Positions 24,901 through 32,123 of a stretch of DNA of 37,205 nucleotides are shown here, in pieces. Made by a program: the position numbers and the translations under genes. The DNA is from Pseudomonadota bacterium (lineage in GTDB: Bacteria; Myxococcota_A; Bradymonadia; Bradymonadales; GCA-2716585): positions 1 to 37,205 of the forward strand of contig SYOX01000316.1 of NCBI GenBank assembly GCA_005804885.1, given 5' to 3'. Numbering within the stretch: the first letter of the stretch is position 1; each line of letters begins with the position of its first letter. Below the pieces are notes generated by a model. The model did no database searches, was not told the origin of the DNA, and saw only the letters and a program-made list of their open reading frames with translations.

Positions 24901-27900
24901 GCTCGGCGATCCGGCCAGCGCCGAGGCCTCCTTCCGCAACGCGCTGATCCAGGAGTCCGGCTGCCTGGAGGCGATGGACGATCTGGAGGGCCTGCTCAGC
25001 AACCAGGAGCGCTGGGACGATCTGCTCGACGTGCTCGGCGACAAGCTCGCCGTCCACCTGCAGCGAGGCGAGGCCGAGGCGGCGCTGGCCGTGCTCTTCA
25101 AGACGGCCCACATCCACGACGAGATCCTCAACCGCCCGCTGGACGCGATCGAGACCTGGCGCCAGGTGCTGGACATGGACGGGCGCAATGCCCGCGCGCT
25201 CTCCAGCCTCAAGGACCTCTACCGCCGCGAGGCCCGCTGGGAGGACCTGACGGCGCTCCTGTCCCAGGAGATCGCGCAGGCGGGCTCGGATACGGAGACG
25301 ACGGTGCGGCTGCGCTCCGATCTGGCCGGGGTCTACCGCGGCGAGATGGCGGACGATCGGCAGGCCGTCGAGGTCTACCACCGCATCCTGGCCGACGCCC
25401 CCGACCACGGCCCCACCATCGAGGCGCTGGAGGGCTTCTTCGCCGAGGAGGTCGAGGCCCTTCAGGTCGCCACGATCCTGGAGCCCATCTACCGCCGCCG
25501 CCAGTCCTGGGCGCCGCTCGTCGGGGTCCTTGAGGTCCGGCTGCGCGATCAGATCGAGGAGGAGGAGCGCGAAGGGACGCTGATCCAGATCGCCCGCATC
25601 CACGAGGAGCGCCTGGGCGATCCGGAGGCGGCCATGGCCGCCTGGCGCCGCCTGCTGGACGAGAGCCCGACCCTGCCCGGCGTCTGGGATCAGCTCGAGC
25701 GGCTCGCCGCCGAGCTGCAGACCTGGGAGGGGCTCGCGCAGGCCTACGGCGAGACGCTGGCCGGGAACCTCAAGGTCAACGACGAGGTGCGCCAGCCCCT
25801 GCTCCTGCGCCGCGCCCACATCCTGGACGAGCGCTTGGACCGGATCGAGGAGGCCCAGGAGGTCTACCGGGAGGTGATCCTCTACGACGAGCGCAATGCC
25901 GTGGCGGTCGACGCGCTCGATCGCATCTACACGCGGCTGGAGTCCTGGACCGATCTGGTCGATTTGTACCGGCGCTGCGCCGAGATGAGCGACGAGGTCG
26001 AGGTCCAGCTGCGCCTGCTCTACAAGGTCGCCACGCTCTTTGAGGAGATCCTGCACGACGGCGACAGCGCCATCTTCACCTACCGCCAGATCATCGACAC
26101 CGAGCCCGAGGAGCGGGCCGCCGTCCGGGGACTGGAGCGGCTCTACCAGCAGTCCCAGATGTGGCGGGAGCTGGCCGATCTCTACCGCCGCGAGGCGCTG
26201 GCCGCCGACGACGAGGACACGGCGCTGGGCCTGCGGCATCAGCTGGCCTGCGTGCTGTGCGGAGAGCTGGGCGACACGGCCGAGGCCATCGGGATCTTCC
26301 GCGAGATCCTCGAGACCCGGGCCACCTACGACCCGACCCGCCGCGCGCTCGAAGGGCTGCTGCGGGAGGTCACCGAGGACGACCAGCGCCTCCTGATCGC
26401 GGTCATGCTCCAGCCCCTCTACGACGAGGAGGCCGAGTGGGAGAAGCTCATCCACGTCTACGACGTCCAGCTCCAGGTCGTCCAGGATCCCGCGACCCGC
26501 GTCGGGCTGCTGCGCGAGTCGGCGCGGCTCAAGGAGGCCCACAACAACGATCCCGTCGAGGCCTTCGAAGCCTACGCCCGCGCCTTCGGCGAGGACGTCC
26601 ACGACGAGGCCCTGCAGGGCCACCTGGAGCGGCTGGCCGCGGGGCTGGGCAACTGGGGCCAGCTCATCGAGATCTACCTCGGGGCCATGGGCCGCAGCGA
26701 CGACAGCCGCAGGGTCGTCCAGATGCTCCACCGGGCCGCCGAGCTCTACCTCGACCAGATGTCCGACGTCGACTCGGCCATCACGGTCTTCCGCCAGATC
26801 CTCGAGGTCGACGACACCAACCGGCTCGCCATCGCCCGCCTGGAGGAGCTCTACGGCCGGCAAGGCCAGTGGAAGGACCTCGTCGACGTCCTCTACCGCC
26901 GCGCCGAGCTTGAGGAAGACGTCCTGGCCCGCAAGGACACCTACTACCGGATCGCCGAGCTGTGGGAGGGCTCGCTGGCCGACGACGCCATGGCCATCGA
27001 GACCTACCGCCTCATCATGGACATCGACGAGGAGGATCTGGCCGCCATCGAGGCCCTTGAGCGCCTCTACCGCCGCACCGCGGCCTGGGAGCAGCTCATC
27101 ACCATCTACCAGGTCAAGGTCGACCTCGTCGACGCCGAGGAGAAGGTCGGCGTCTACCGCGAGATGGCCGAGGTCTACGAGCACTCGATGGGCGAGATCG
27201 ACGAGGCCATCGCCACCTGGCTGACCGTCCGCGACGTCGAGCCGGCCAACCTCGACGCCATCAAGGCCCTCAACCGCCTCTACGCCAGCGAGCAGCGCTG
27301 GAATGACCTGCTCGACATCCTCGACGTCGAGCGCGCCCTGACCCAGGACGTCGATCGCCTCAACGCCCTCGTCTTCCGCATGGGCCAGCTCCTCGAAGAG
27401 GAGCTCGACGAGCCCGAGCGCGCCATCGCCTCCTACCGCCAGATCGTCGAGCGCTCGCCCGACCACATGCCCACCATCGAGGCCCTGGAGATCCTCATCA
27501 CCGAGCCGCGCTGCCGCCTCGACGCCGCCCGCGTCCTCGAACCCCTCTACGAGCTCAAGGGCGAGTGGCGCAAGCTCGTCGACGCCCTGGAGCTCCACCT
27601 TCAGGAGTCCGACGAGCCCGACGTGCGCCGCGCCACCCTGGAGCGCATCGCCGCGATCCACGAGCAGCAGCTCGACAGCCGACAGATGGCCTTCATCACC
27701 TACGGCCGCGCCTTCCGCGAGGCCCCCGAGAGCCCCACGCCCCGAGAGCACCTCGAGCGCCTGACCGCCCAGATGGGCAACTTCGACGAGCTGGTGTCCA
27801 TCTACGAGGAGAAGCTCGAGGACATCTACGATTACGACCTCGTCACCCGCCTGAGCCTGCGCCTGGGCGAGCTCTACAGCGTCAAGCTGGGCGACGACCG

Positions 27901-30418
27901 CAAGGCCGTCGAGCGCTACCAGAAGGTCCTCGACATCGAGGAGTACCACCCCGCCGCCCTCGACGCCCTCGATGAGCTCTACGCCCGCCTCGAAGCCTGG
28001 CAGGAGCTCGTCGGCGTCCTTGAGCGCAAGGTCCAGATCGCCGAAGGCGAGGCCCGCCTGGAGCTCAAGTACCGCCTCGCCTACCAGCTCGACATCCTCT
28101 TTGACGACTACGATCAGGCCCTCGTCCACTACAAGGAGATCCTGACCGAGGCCCCCGGGCACTCAGGCGCGCTGGAGGCCCTGGAGCGCCTGGCCCACAA
28201 CACCACCTACAGGCTCGACATCGCCGAGGTCCTCGAACCCCTCTACACCGAGCGCGGCGCCTGGTCGTCGCTCATCGCCCTGCTCGACCTTCGCCTGGAG
28301 ATGGCCGACTACCCCTCCGAGCGCTGCGCCCTGCTGCGGCAGATGGCCGAGCTCACCGAGCACCGCATCGACGACCCCGAGGCCGCCTTCGGGCGCTACG
28401 CCGCCGCCCTCCAGGCCGACCCCGAGGACAGCCTCGTCGCCCCCCAGCTCGAACGCCTCGCCGCCTCCTGGGGGATGTGGGCCGAGCTGGTCCAGACCTA
28501 CGGCGAGGTGGCCGCTCGCCTCACCGACGACCTGGAGCGCCGAGAGCTGCTGCTCAAGATCGCCGCCTGGCACCGCGACGAGCTCAAGCAGCCCTCCGAG
28601 GCCGAGGCCCGCTTCCGCGAGGTCCTCGACATGGAGCCCGACAACGCCCGCGCCCTCGACGCCCTCGAGGCCCTCTACGTCGACCAGAGCCGCTTCAGCT
28701 CCCTCTTCGACATCTACTCCCAGAAGGCCGAGGTGCTCTTCGACATCGAGGACCGCAAGGCCATGTTCGTCAAGATGGCCGGCCTCGCCGCCGATCAGCT
28801 CGGCGAGCCCGACCGGGCCATCGAGGCGTGGACCCGCCTGCGCGAGGTCGACGACACCGATCCCGGCGCCCTCAAGGCGCTGGCCTCCCTCTACGAAGAG
28901 GGCGGCCGCTGGGACGAGCTCATCGAGGTCGTCGAGCGCCAGGCCGACCTGAGCGACGACATCGACAGGCGCGCCTCCCTGCGCCTGAAGATCGGCCAGA
29001 TCGCCCGCGACCAGATCGGCCAACCCGACCGGGCCATCGAGGCCTTCCGCATGGTGCTGGACCTGAACGCCGGCGAGCTGCGCGCCCTGACCGCACTCGA
29101 AGATCTCTACCGAGAGACCGCCCAGTGGCTCAACCTCCAGGAGATCCTCAACCAACACCTGACCTTCGCCGATCAGGATGACGAGCGCGTCAACCTCCAC
29201 CTCGCCCTGGCCCAGATCAACGAGGACCACTTCGACGACATCGACGGCGCCCTCGACCACTACCGCCAGGTCTCCCTCTACGACCCCGAACACCAGGGCG
29301 CCGTCGACCACCTCGAGCGCCTCTACCGCAAGGCACAGCGCTGGTACGACCTCCAGGAGATCTACCTCCAGCGCCTCGAAGAGACCACAGACCCCGTCCG
29401 CCGCACCGCCCTCCACGTGGCCATCAGCGCCATCGCCGCCGAACACCTCGGCGACGTCACCACCGCCAAGGAGCACCTCCAGAAGGTCCTCGACGCCGAA
29501 CCCGACAACATCGACGCCCTCGGCGTCCTGGGCAAGCTCTACGAGGCCGACGGGGAGTGGGACCAGGCCCTGTCCGTGCTCGACAAGCAGCTCTCGCTCT
29601 CTCGGGACTCCGCGCGCCTGAGCAAGCTCCAGCTCCGACGCGGCACCATCCTCGAAGACAACCTCGACAGCCCCGACCTCGCCCTGGCCGCCTACGAGCG
29701 CGCCATGGAGCTCGACGCCTCCAACGCCGACGCCGCAGAGGCCCTCAAGCGCCTCTACCGGCGAGACGGCGCCTGGGCCGCGCTCCTGGGCCTCTTCAAG
29801 ACCGAAGGCCGGCGGCTCACCGATCCCGCCGCCCAGATCGCCCTCTACATGGAGATGGCCGACATCGCCCTCGAGAAGCTCCAGGACCACGGCGCCGCCG
29901 TCGAGGCCCTGGAGATGGCCTACGCCCTGGCAGACGGCGAGCTGGAGGTCGCCGAGAGGCTCCTGCAGGCCTACGTCGACGCCGCGCAGTGGGACAAGGC
30001 CGAGCCCATCCTCGATGAGCTCATCGAGTCCCTGACCGCCAGGCGCAAGCTCAAGCAGCTCTTCCCCTTCCACCACCTGCGCGGCCAGATCGCCGAGAAG
30101 AAGGGCGACACCCTCCAGGCCCTGGAGAGCTACCGCGCCGCCCACGACATCGACGCCACCTACGTCCCCAACCTCCTGTCCCTCGGCAAGCTCTACATCG
30201 CCCTGGAAGACTGGGACGAGTCCCTGCGCGTCTTCCAGACCCTGCTGCTGCACCAGATGAAGATCAAGAGCGACAACGACAAGCGCGACGTCTACTACAA
30301 CCTCGGCCGCGTCCGGCTGATGAAGGGCGACGACCGCAGAGCCAAGGACATGTTCAACCGCGCCCTGGCCATCGACAAGGGCCACGCACCGAGCCTGGCC
30401 GCCCTCGAGTCCCTCTGA
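18917..30418 (+). CDS. Giant cytoplasmic TPR-repeat protein (about 3,833 residues)
   Basis: An 11.5-kb frame with ATG 18917 preceded by AAGGAAG. There is no signal peptide, TM segment or catalytic domain. Essentially the whole protein is helical repeats. I count about fifty units, averaging 76 residues, each with a W-x-x-L helix (for example RRWQDLVKLYERQ, ERWDDLLDVLGDK) and a second pair (DPEAAIEAYRxILxxxPxxxxALxxLExLY). The unit looks like two consecutive TPR motifs. About every four or five units one carries a variant ending in LEPIY (VLEPIYRAEG, ILEPIYRRRQ, VLEPLYELKG, VLEPLYTERG). The unit after it reads (L/M)ERLA, giving a higher-order pattern. Likely a very long superhelical scaffold for protein complexes. 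M. xanthus AgmK/GltI is a TPR protein of similar size, so a gliding or envelope-machine role is possible. trmJ follows after 20 bp. Confidence 0.9.
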   Translation: MSKDIQDLEKALASNPGNREAFEAVEERYYQSRRWQDLVKLYERQSVVQDELPKFWDRAVSRLEALSADLEELPERAEVLIQIGRVWEYQLDRKDQAMVHYQRAFKVWPYKTEALDMARRVYAEQRNWKLVLRLHDLELQVEKDVARQAHIHIAKAKLLAHEMGEPKEAVELLTRALELDPSNAEGVALLASLTDKKVDWRQTLGELRASLGGAGKGSGAAAIHVEIATLLMANDPGSAEIEASIQAALGLVPHHGDARKLLGQLYRDGGRWEELAALLQKTAGDSTTRKEEAREALIELASIQREHLGDEAAAVAAFEGLLALDPTHPDALRVAQDFHERQEDWSALVETYENALRMKRSSPDELNLRLELGELLWKKVGDMEAAERQYRRVRLADPKRTEMLRFYQHFFKAEGDWKKYYGTLASLRQAVEGEPEALELAYEMARVAREEMQSPEKAIDVWKQVLKVEPDNRGARDALHDLYIEAQKWNALLEHYKEEIGYLEGDTSQESRQKQVNLSLKMVDIYRDRLRLDVMVINTYNAILQIDPVNEVAIDALAQRYEQSKRWNDLINVLQRKADVVGGVDPVSTLPLLHQIADLWQKRLGNISQAIPALEQVLTIDPRDAVAIDELKKIYTKRHKWDDLLVVLEKEAALLGGKVLAAHLSEMAGIARQRLSDAEAARALHERVCAALEGDGGEVLDAALYRGALGELEQLTGDKGDSEALAGVLTRRLKVTQGQGQQIETLERLAALVYEGLGDADRATGLWQEVLALQPGNQTALERLKDHYFKEQCWDDLEALFGKRGEWSRLFEVLDAGAEMVEGDAERVALYHRMARVARERLDDSDKVMMSLESVLAIEPANVEVAQGLLPYYRAAKEASKEVHVNMILLQHGGGETFALTREIGRLHEVSLKDLPGAFDWADKAFHMRPEDAELRGHIEGLARSADRLAELVASYRRVAEGVEDAEVRLALYRTIARTANIDLEWFDDAVGYYERLLEADGQDAESIEALLILYRQLSRWEDLLDVVQRQIGLRIEAGDEAGVIDLHFQRAELLQGPLGRLQDAIEAYRQILSLAPGNLDAVRGLRALHESEEDWIGVAEAMEAELAILESGGKGGAEAAALRLGLGHLNEHKLSEPDRAVEWYASLLGGADDARAPAVNALEGLLSSAGSADADRRVRIASLLEPVHRKDDNAGRLAEMLEIRAAAMEDEVERASTLWELAGIYEQRIEDAAGAFSALERLLALTPSDARVWNEIERFSGQIDKWEALAGLYGALTPGRDALDAEGWRFDLLRRQARVHEQELGQDTQARAAYEILLARDEADTLTIDSLESVYKRLGAYEELVGLLERKALLVDDAALRRQVRLDIAAIHEGELGQPSDAIDTYRQILLDGPADGEAIAELERLLTELERWDELVELLQRRVDLADGVGVNDIKYQLGAVLRERLGDLGGAIGVWREIVQGEPGHKALGALEALGAELHEGGGALEHLQTINATLAPIYEASEAWRELVHVLSLELGYAETDDERVGLRVKIARISRDRLGDPEAAFGHLKVAVGLSFGDGALRQEFEALAGQIDAHGDVIGLYEAALGGEVAAADPELRREVLDRLAILQEQEMGDAGAAIEAHRRKLEIDPEDAEALSSLERLYEQEQQWAELVQICLRQADMASGQEQVAVLRKVGALYRGPLVDPVSAVDTYKRILEGVPGDAGALDALEDLYTDQGDWRELIAVLHEKILVDEDVEVRRGLYFRIADLHEARLEEPHEAIDIFGRILDMLPEDGAALDALDRLYEEHARWSELAEVLVRKMALQQEDPEGLGALQFRLGQVQQHQLFNIEQAIATYKAVLDRDASSLAPREALVALLEDVDHRFAASQVLEPIYRAEGLSAELVDLQELQLLDTEEDAGRLLLLDDLARLHERELGDPVAAFHAVRRAYLIDPSASARVEAMERLADQTGQYESLVKEAYEPALVEIRDGAELLRVHLKVARVYRDELGDPASAEASFRNALIQESGCLEAMDDLEGLLSNQERWDDLLDVLGDKLAVHLQRGEAEAALAVLFKTAHIHDEILNRPLDAIETWRQVLDMDGRNARALSSLKDLYRREARWEDLTALLSQEIAQAGSDTETTVRLRSDLAGVYRGEMADDRQAVEVYHRILADAPDHGPTIEALEGFFAEEVEALQVATILEPIYRRRQSWAPLVGVLEVRLRDQIEEEEREGTLIQIARIHEERLGDPEAAMAAWRRLLDESPTLPGVWDQLERLAAELQTWEGLAQAYGETLAGNLKVNDEVRQPLLLRRAHILDERLDRIEEAQEVYREVILYDERNAVAVDALDRIYTRLESWTDLVDLYRRCAEMSDEVEVQLRLLYKVATLFEEILHDGDSAIFTYRQIIDTEPEERAAVRGLERLYQQSQMWRELADLYRREALAADDEDTALGLRHQLACVLCGELGDTAEAIGIFREILETRATYDPTRRALEGLLREVTEDDQRLLIAVMLQPLYDEEAEWEKLIHVYDVQLQVVQDPATRVGLLRESARLKEAHNNDPVEAFEAYARAFGEDVHDEALQGHLERLAAGLGNWGQLIEIYLGAMGRSDDSRRVVQMLHRAAELYLDQMSDVDSAITVFRQILEVDDTNRLAIARLEELYGRQGQWKDLVDVLYRRAELEEDVLARKDTYYRIAELWEGSLADDAMAIETYRLIMDIDEEDLAAIEALERLYRRTAAWEQLITIYQVKVDLVDAEEKVGVYREMAEVYEHSMGEIDEAIATWLTVRDVEPANLDAIKALNRLYASEQRWNDLLDILDVERALTQDVDRLNALVFRMGQLLEEELDEPERAIASYRQIVERSPDHMPTIEALEILITEPRCRLDAARVLEPLYELKGEWRKLVDALELHLQESDEPDVRRATLERIAAIHEQQLDSRQMAFITYGRAFREAPESPTPREHLERLTAQMGNFDELVSIYEEKLEDIYDYDLVTRLSLRLGELYSVKLGDDRKAVERYQKVLDIEEYHPAALDALDELYARLEAWQELVGVLERKVQIAEGEARLELKYRLAYQLDILFDDYDQALVHYKEILTEAPGHSGALEALERLAHNTTYRLDIAEVLEPLYTERGAWSSLIALLDLRLEMADYPSERCALLRQMAELTEHRIDDPEAAFGRYAAALQADPEDSLVAPQLERLAASWGMWAELVQTYGEVAARLTDDLERRELLLKIAAWHRDELKQPSEAEARFREVLDMEPDNARALDALEALYVDQSRFSSLFDIYSQKAEVLFDIEDRKAMFVKMAGLAADQLGEPDRAIEAWTRLREVDDTDPGALKALASLYEEGGRWDELIEVVERQADLSDDIDRRASLRLKIGQIARDQIGQPDRAIEAFRMVLDLNAGELRALTALEDLYRETAQWLNLQEILNQHLTFADQDDERVNLHLALAQINEDHFDDIDGALDHYRQVSLYDPEHQGAVDHLERLYRKAQRWYDLQEIYLQRLEETTDPVRRTALHVAISAIAAEHLGDVTTAKEHLQKVLDAEPDNIDALGVLGKLYEADGEWDQALSVLDKQLSLSRDSARLSKLQLRRGTILEDNLDSPDLALAAYERAMELDASNADAAEALKRLYRRDGAWAALLGLFKTEGRRLTDPAAQIALYMEMADIALEKLQDHGAAVEALEMAYALADGELEVAERLLQAYVDAAQWDKAEPILDELIESLTARRKLKQLFPFHHLRGQIAEKKGDTLQALESYRAAHDIDATYVPNLLSLGKLYIALEDWDESLRVFQTLLLHQMKIKSDNDKRDVYYNLGRVRLMKGDDRRAKDMFNRALAIDKGHAPSLAALESL

Positions 30419-30438
30419 TCGCCCCATCGAGCCCGCAC

Positions 30439-31239
30439 ATGCCCTTTGATCAGACCGACCACTCCCAGCTCGACAAGGCCCAGCCCGACAAGTCCCCCCT
30501 GGACAACGTCGTCATCGTCCTTGTCGAGCCCCAGGACCCCATCAACGTCGGCAACACCATCCGCGCGATGAAGAACATGGGGCTCTCTCGCCTGCGCCTC
30601 GTCAACCCCGCCAACGCCAACCCCCACCAGATCGCCATCTCCGCCCCCAGAGCCGACGACCTCCTCGACACCATGGCCATCTTCGACGACCTCGACGCCG
30701 CCCTGGCCGACACCCTGATGACCGTCGCCCTGACCGCCCGCCCGCGCCGCGCCCGCCGCGTCGTCGAGCGCCCCCGCCAGATCGCCGAGGCCCTCATCCA
30801 GCGCGCCGCCGAAGGCCCCGTGGCGCTGATCTTCGGCCGCGAGGACAGCGGCCTGCCCAACGAGGCCCTCGACCGCGCCCACGTCGTCGCCACCATCCCC
30901 ACACGATCGGATTACTCCAGCCTCAACCTCGGCCAGGCCGTCATGGTCGTCGCCTACGAGCTCGTCCTGGCCGGCGCCGAGATCCCCGACCTGCCCGGCC
31001 CCAAGCGGGACTTCCCCCTGGCCGACGCCGACCAGATCGCCGGCCTCTTCGAGCAGATCGAAGACACCCTCTGGCACATCGAGTTCCTCAAGGAGGGCAC
31101 CAGCAAGGGCGTCATGCGCAGCCTCCACGCCCTCTTCAACCGCGCCGGCCTCGACGAGCGAGAGGCCCGCATGCTGCGCGGGATCTTCGCCGAGGTCCCC
31201 AGGTACGCCGAGCGCGCCGCGCGGCGCTCGAAGCCCTGA
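30439..31239 (+). CDS. trmJ: TrmJ-like tRNA (Cm32/Um32) 2'-O-methyltransferase, SPOUT family
   Basis: A 266-residue SpoU/TrmH-class RNA 2'-O-methyltransferase that uses S-adenosylmethionine through a deep trefoil knot. Motif 1 is VLVEPQDPINVGNTIRAMKNMG (about 29-50, with the N-x-G-N-x-x-R core). Motif 2 is ALIFGREDSGLPNEAL, and motif 3 is TIPTRSDYSSLNLGQAVMVVAYEL. The IPT...SLNLxQAVxVxxYE wording and the 100-residue C-terminal extension (LFEQIEDTLWHIEFLK, MLRGIFAEV) fit TrmJ better than TrmH or RlmB. The first 20 or so residues (MPFDQTDHSQLDKAQPDKSP) look like an unstructured extension. It follows the giant TPR gene by 20 bp and may be transcribed with it. Confidence 0.82.
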   Translation: MPFDQTDHSQLDKAQPDKSPLDNVVIVLVEPQDPINVGNTIRAMKNMGLSRLRLVNPANANPHQIAISAPRADDLLDTMAIFDDLDAALADTLMTVALTARPRRARRVVERPRQIAEALIQRAAEGPVALIFGREDSGLPNEALDRAHVVATIPTRSDYSSLNLGQAVMVVAYELVLAGAEIPDLPGPKRDFPLADADQIAGLFEQIEDTLWHIEFLKEGTSKGVMRSLHALFNRAGLDEREARMLRGIFAEVPRYAERAARRSKP

Positions 31240-31307
31240 GCGCGCCCTTCTCAACCCCTCCCCCCCTGCTGTAGAGTCACCTCCTATCCATCCCCTTGAG
31301 GTGATCC

Positions 31308-32000
31308 ATGGACTTCGAAAAACTGCGCGCGATCCTCCTGTGGCCCCACATCATCGGCGGCGGGATCGCGCTGGTGACGATGTGGATCCCCATCCTGACC
31401 CGCAAGGGCGGCAAGGCCCACCGCAACGCCGGCAAGGTCTACGCCGCCTCGATGCTCCTGGCCGCGGTGGCCGCCCTGGGCATCTCGGCCGGCTGGATCC
31501 TCGGCGGCGACCCCAGGCAGCTCGACAAGGGGCTCTTCTTCGGGATGCTCGGACTGCTGGCGATGAACACCACCCTCCACGGCCTGCGCGTCCTGAAGCA
31601 GAAGCGACGCGTCGAGGCGCACAAGCACCCCCTCGATCTGGCCCTGAGCGCCCTGACCCTCCTGGCCGGGGCCGCGCTGACCCTCTATGGCCTCGTCGGC
31701 GGCTCCATCCTCAACATCGCCTTCGGGGGCCTGTCGGTCTTCGCCTCCAGCGGGCAGCTGCGCGCCATGCTCCGCCCGCCCCGCGAGAAGATGTTCTGGT
31801 GGTTCGAGCACATGGGCTCGATGGGGGCCTCCTGCATCGCCACCACCACCGCCTTCCTCGTCGTCAACGGCCGCTTCATGCCCGACGCCATCCCCGAGCT
31901 GGTCTGGTGGCTCCTGCCCCCCATCGTCGGCACCACCGCCCTGATCATCGCCGGCCGCCGCGAGCGCGCCCGCTTCGCCGCGCGCACCCCCGAGCCCTGA
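31308..32000 (+). CDS. DUF2306-like integral membrane protein
   Basis: A 230-residue protein with about six to seven hydrophobic helices: ILLWPHIIGGGIALVTMWIPIL, YAASMLLAAVAALGISAGWIL, LFFGMLGLLAMNTTLHGL, LDLALSALTLLAGAALTLYGLVGG, GASCIATTTAFLVVNG and LVWWLLPPIVGTTALIIAG. The first loop TRKGGKAHRNAGKVYA matches the RKG.xHR..G..Y signature common in DUF2306-type membrane proteins, which have no assigned reaction. Conserved His (HIIGG, HR, LHGL, HMGSMG) could bind haem or metal, but that is inference. ATG 31308 follows GAGGTGAT with a good gap. CTGTAGAGT at about 31270 is a possible -10. The 123 bp after the stop (32001-32123) hold an A/T-rich patch but no gene. Confidence 0.6.
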   Translation: MDFEKLRAILLWPHIIGGGIALVTMWIPILTRKGGKAHRNAGKVYAASMLLAAVAALGISAGWILGGDPRQLDKGLFFGMLGLLAMNTTLHGLRVLKQKRRVEAHKHPLDLALSALTLLAGAALTLYGLVGGSILNIAFGGLSVFASSGQLRAMLRPPREKMFWWFEHMGSMGASCIATTTAFLVVNGRFMPDAIPELVWWLLPPIVGTTALIIAGRRERARFAARTPEP

Positions 32001-32123
32001 GGCCTCCCCCCCCCCACCACGCCAGGGCTGCTCGCGCCTGCTCGATCGCAAGTGTTTGATATGAAAGCGTATTTAGCCCATCGGCCTGCGTCGGGCTGCG
32101 CGCCATGAGCCGCGCGGCGAGGA

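Noticed and set aside
18839..28162. A very long open frame on the minus strand opposite the giant TPR gene
   Set aside because: It is a codon-bias shadow in GC-rich DNA: composition is monotonous (Leu/Val/Asp/Gly/Arg/Gln), there are no domains, and it mirrors the repeats of the true plus-strand gene.
32001..32123. An A/T-rich patch (TTTGATATGAAAGCG) as a promoter
   Set aside because: It lies between two convergent genes; any transcript from it would run antisense into one of them, and no well-spaced -35/-10 pair was found.
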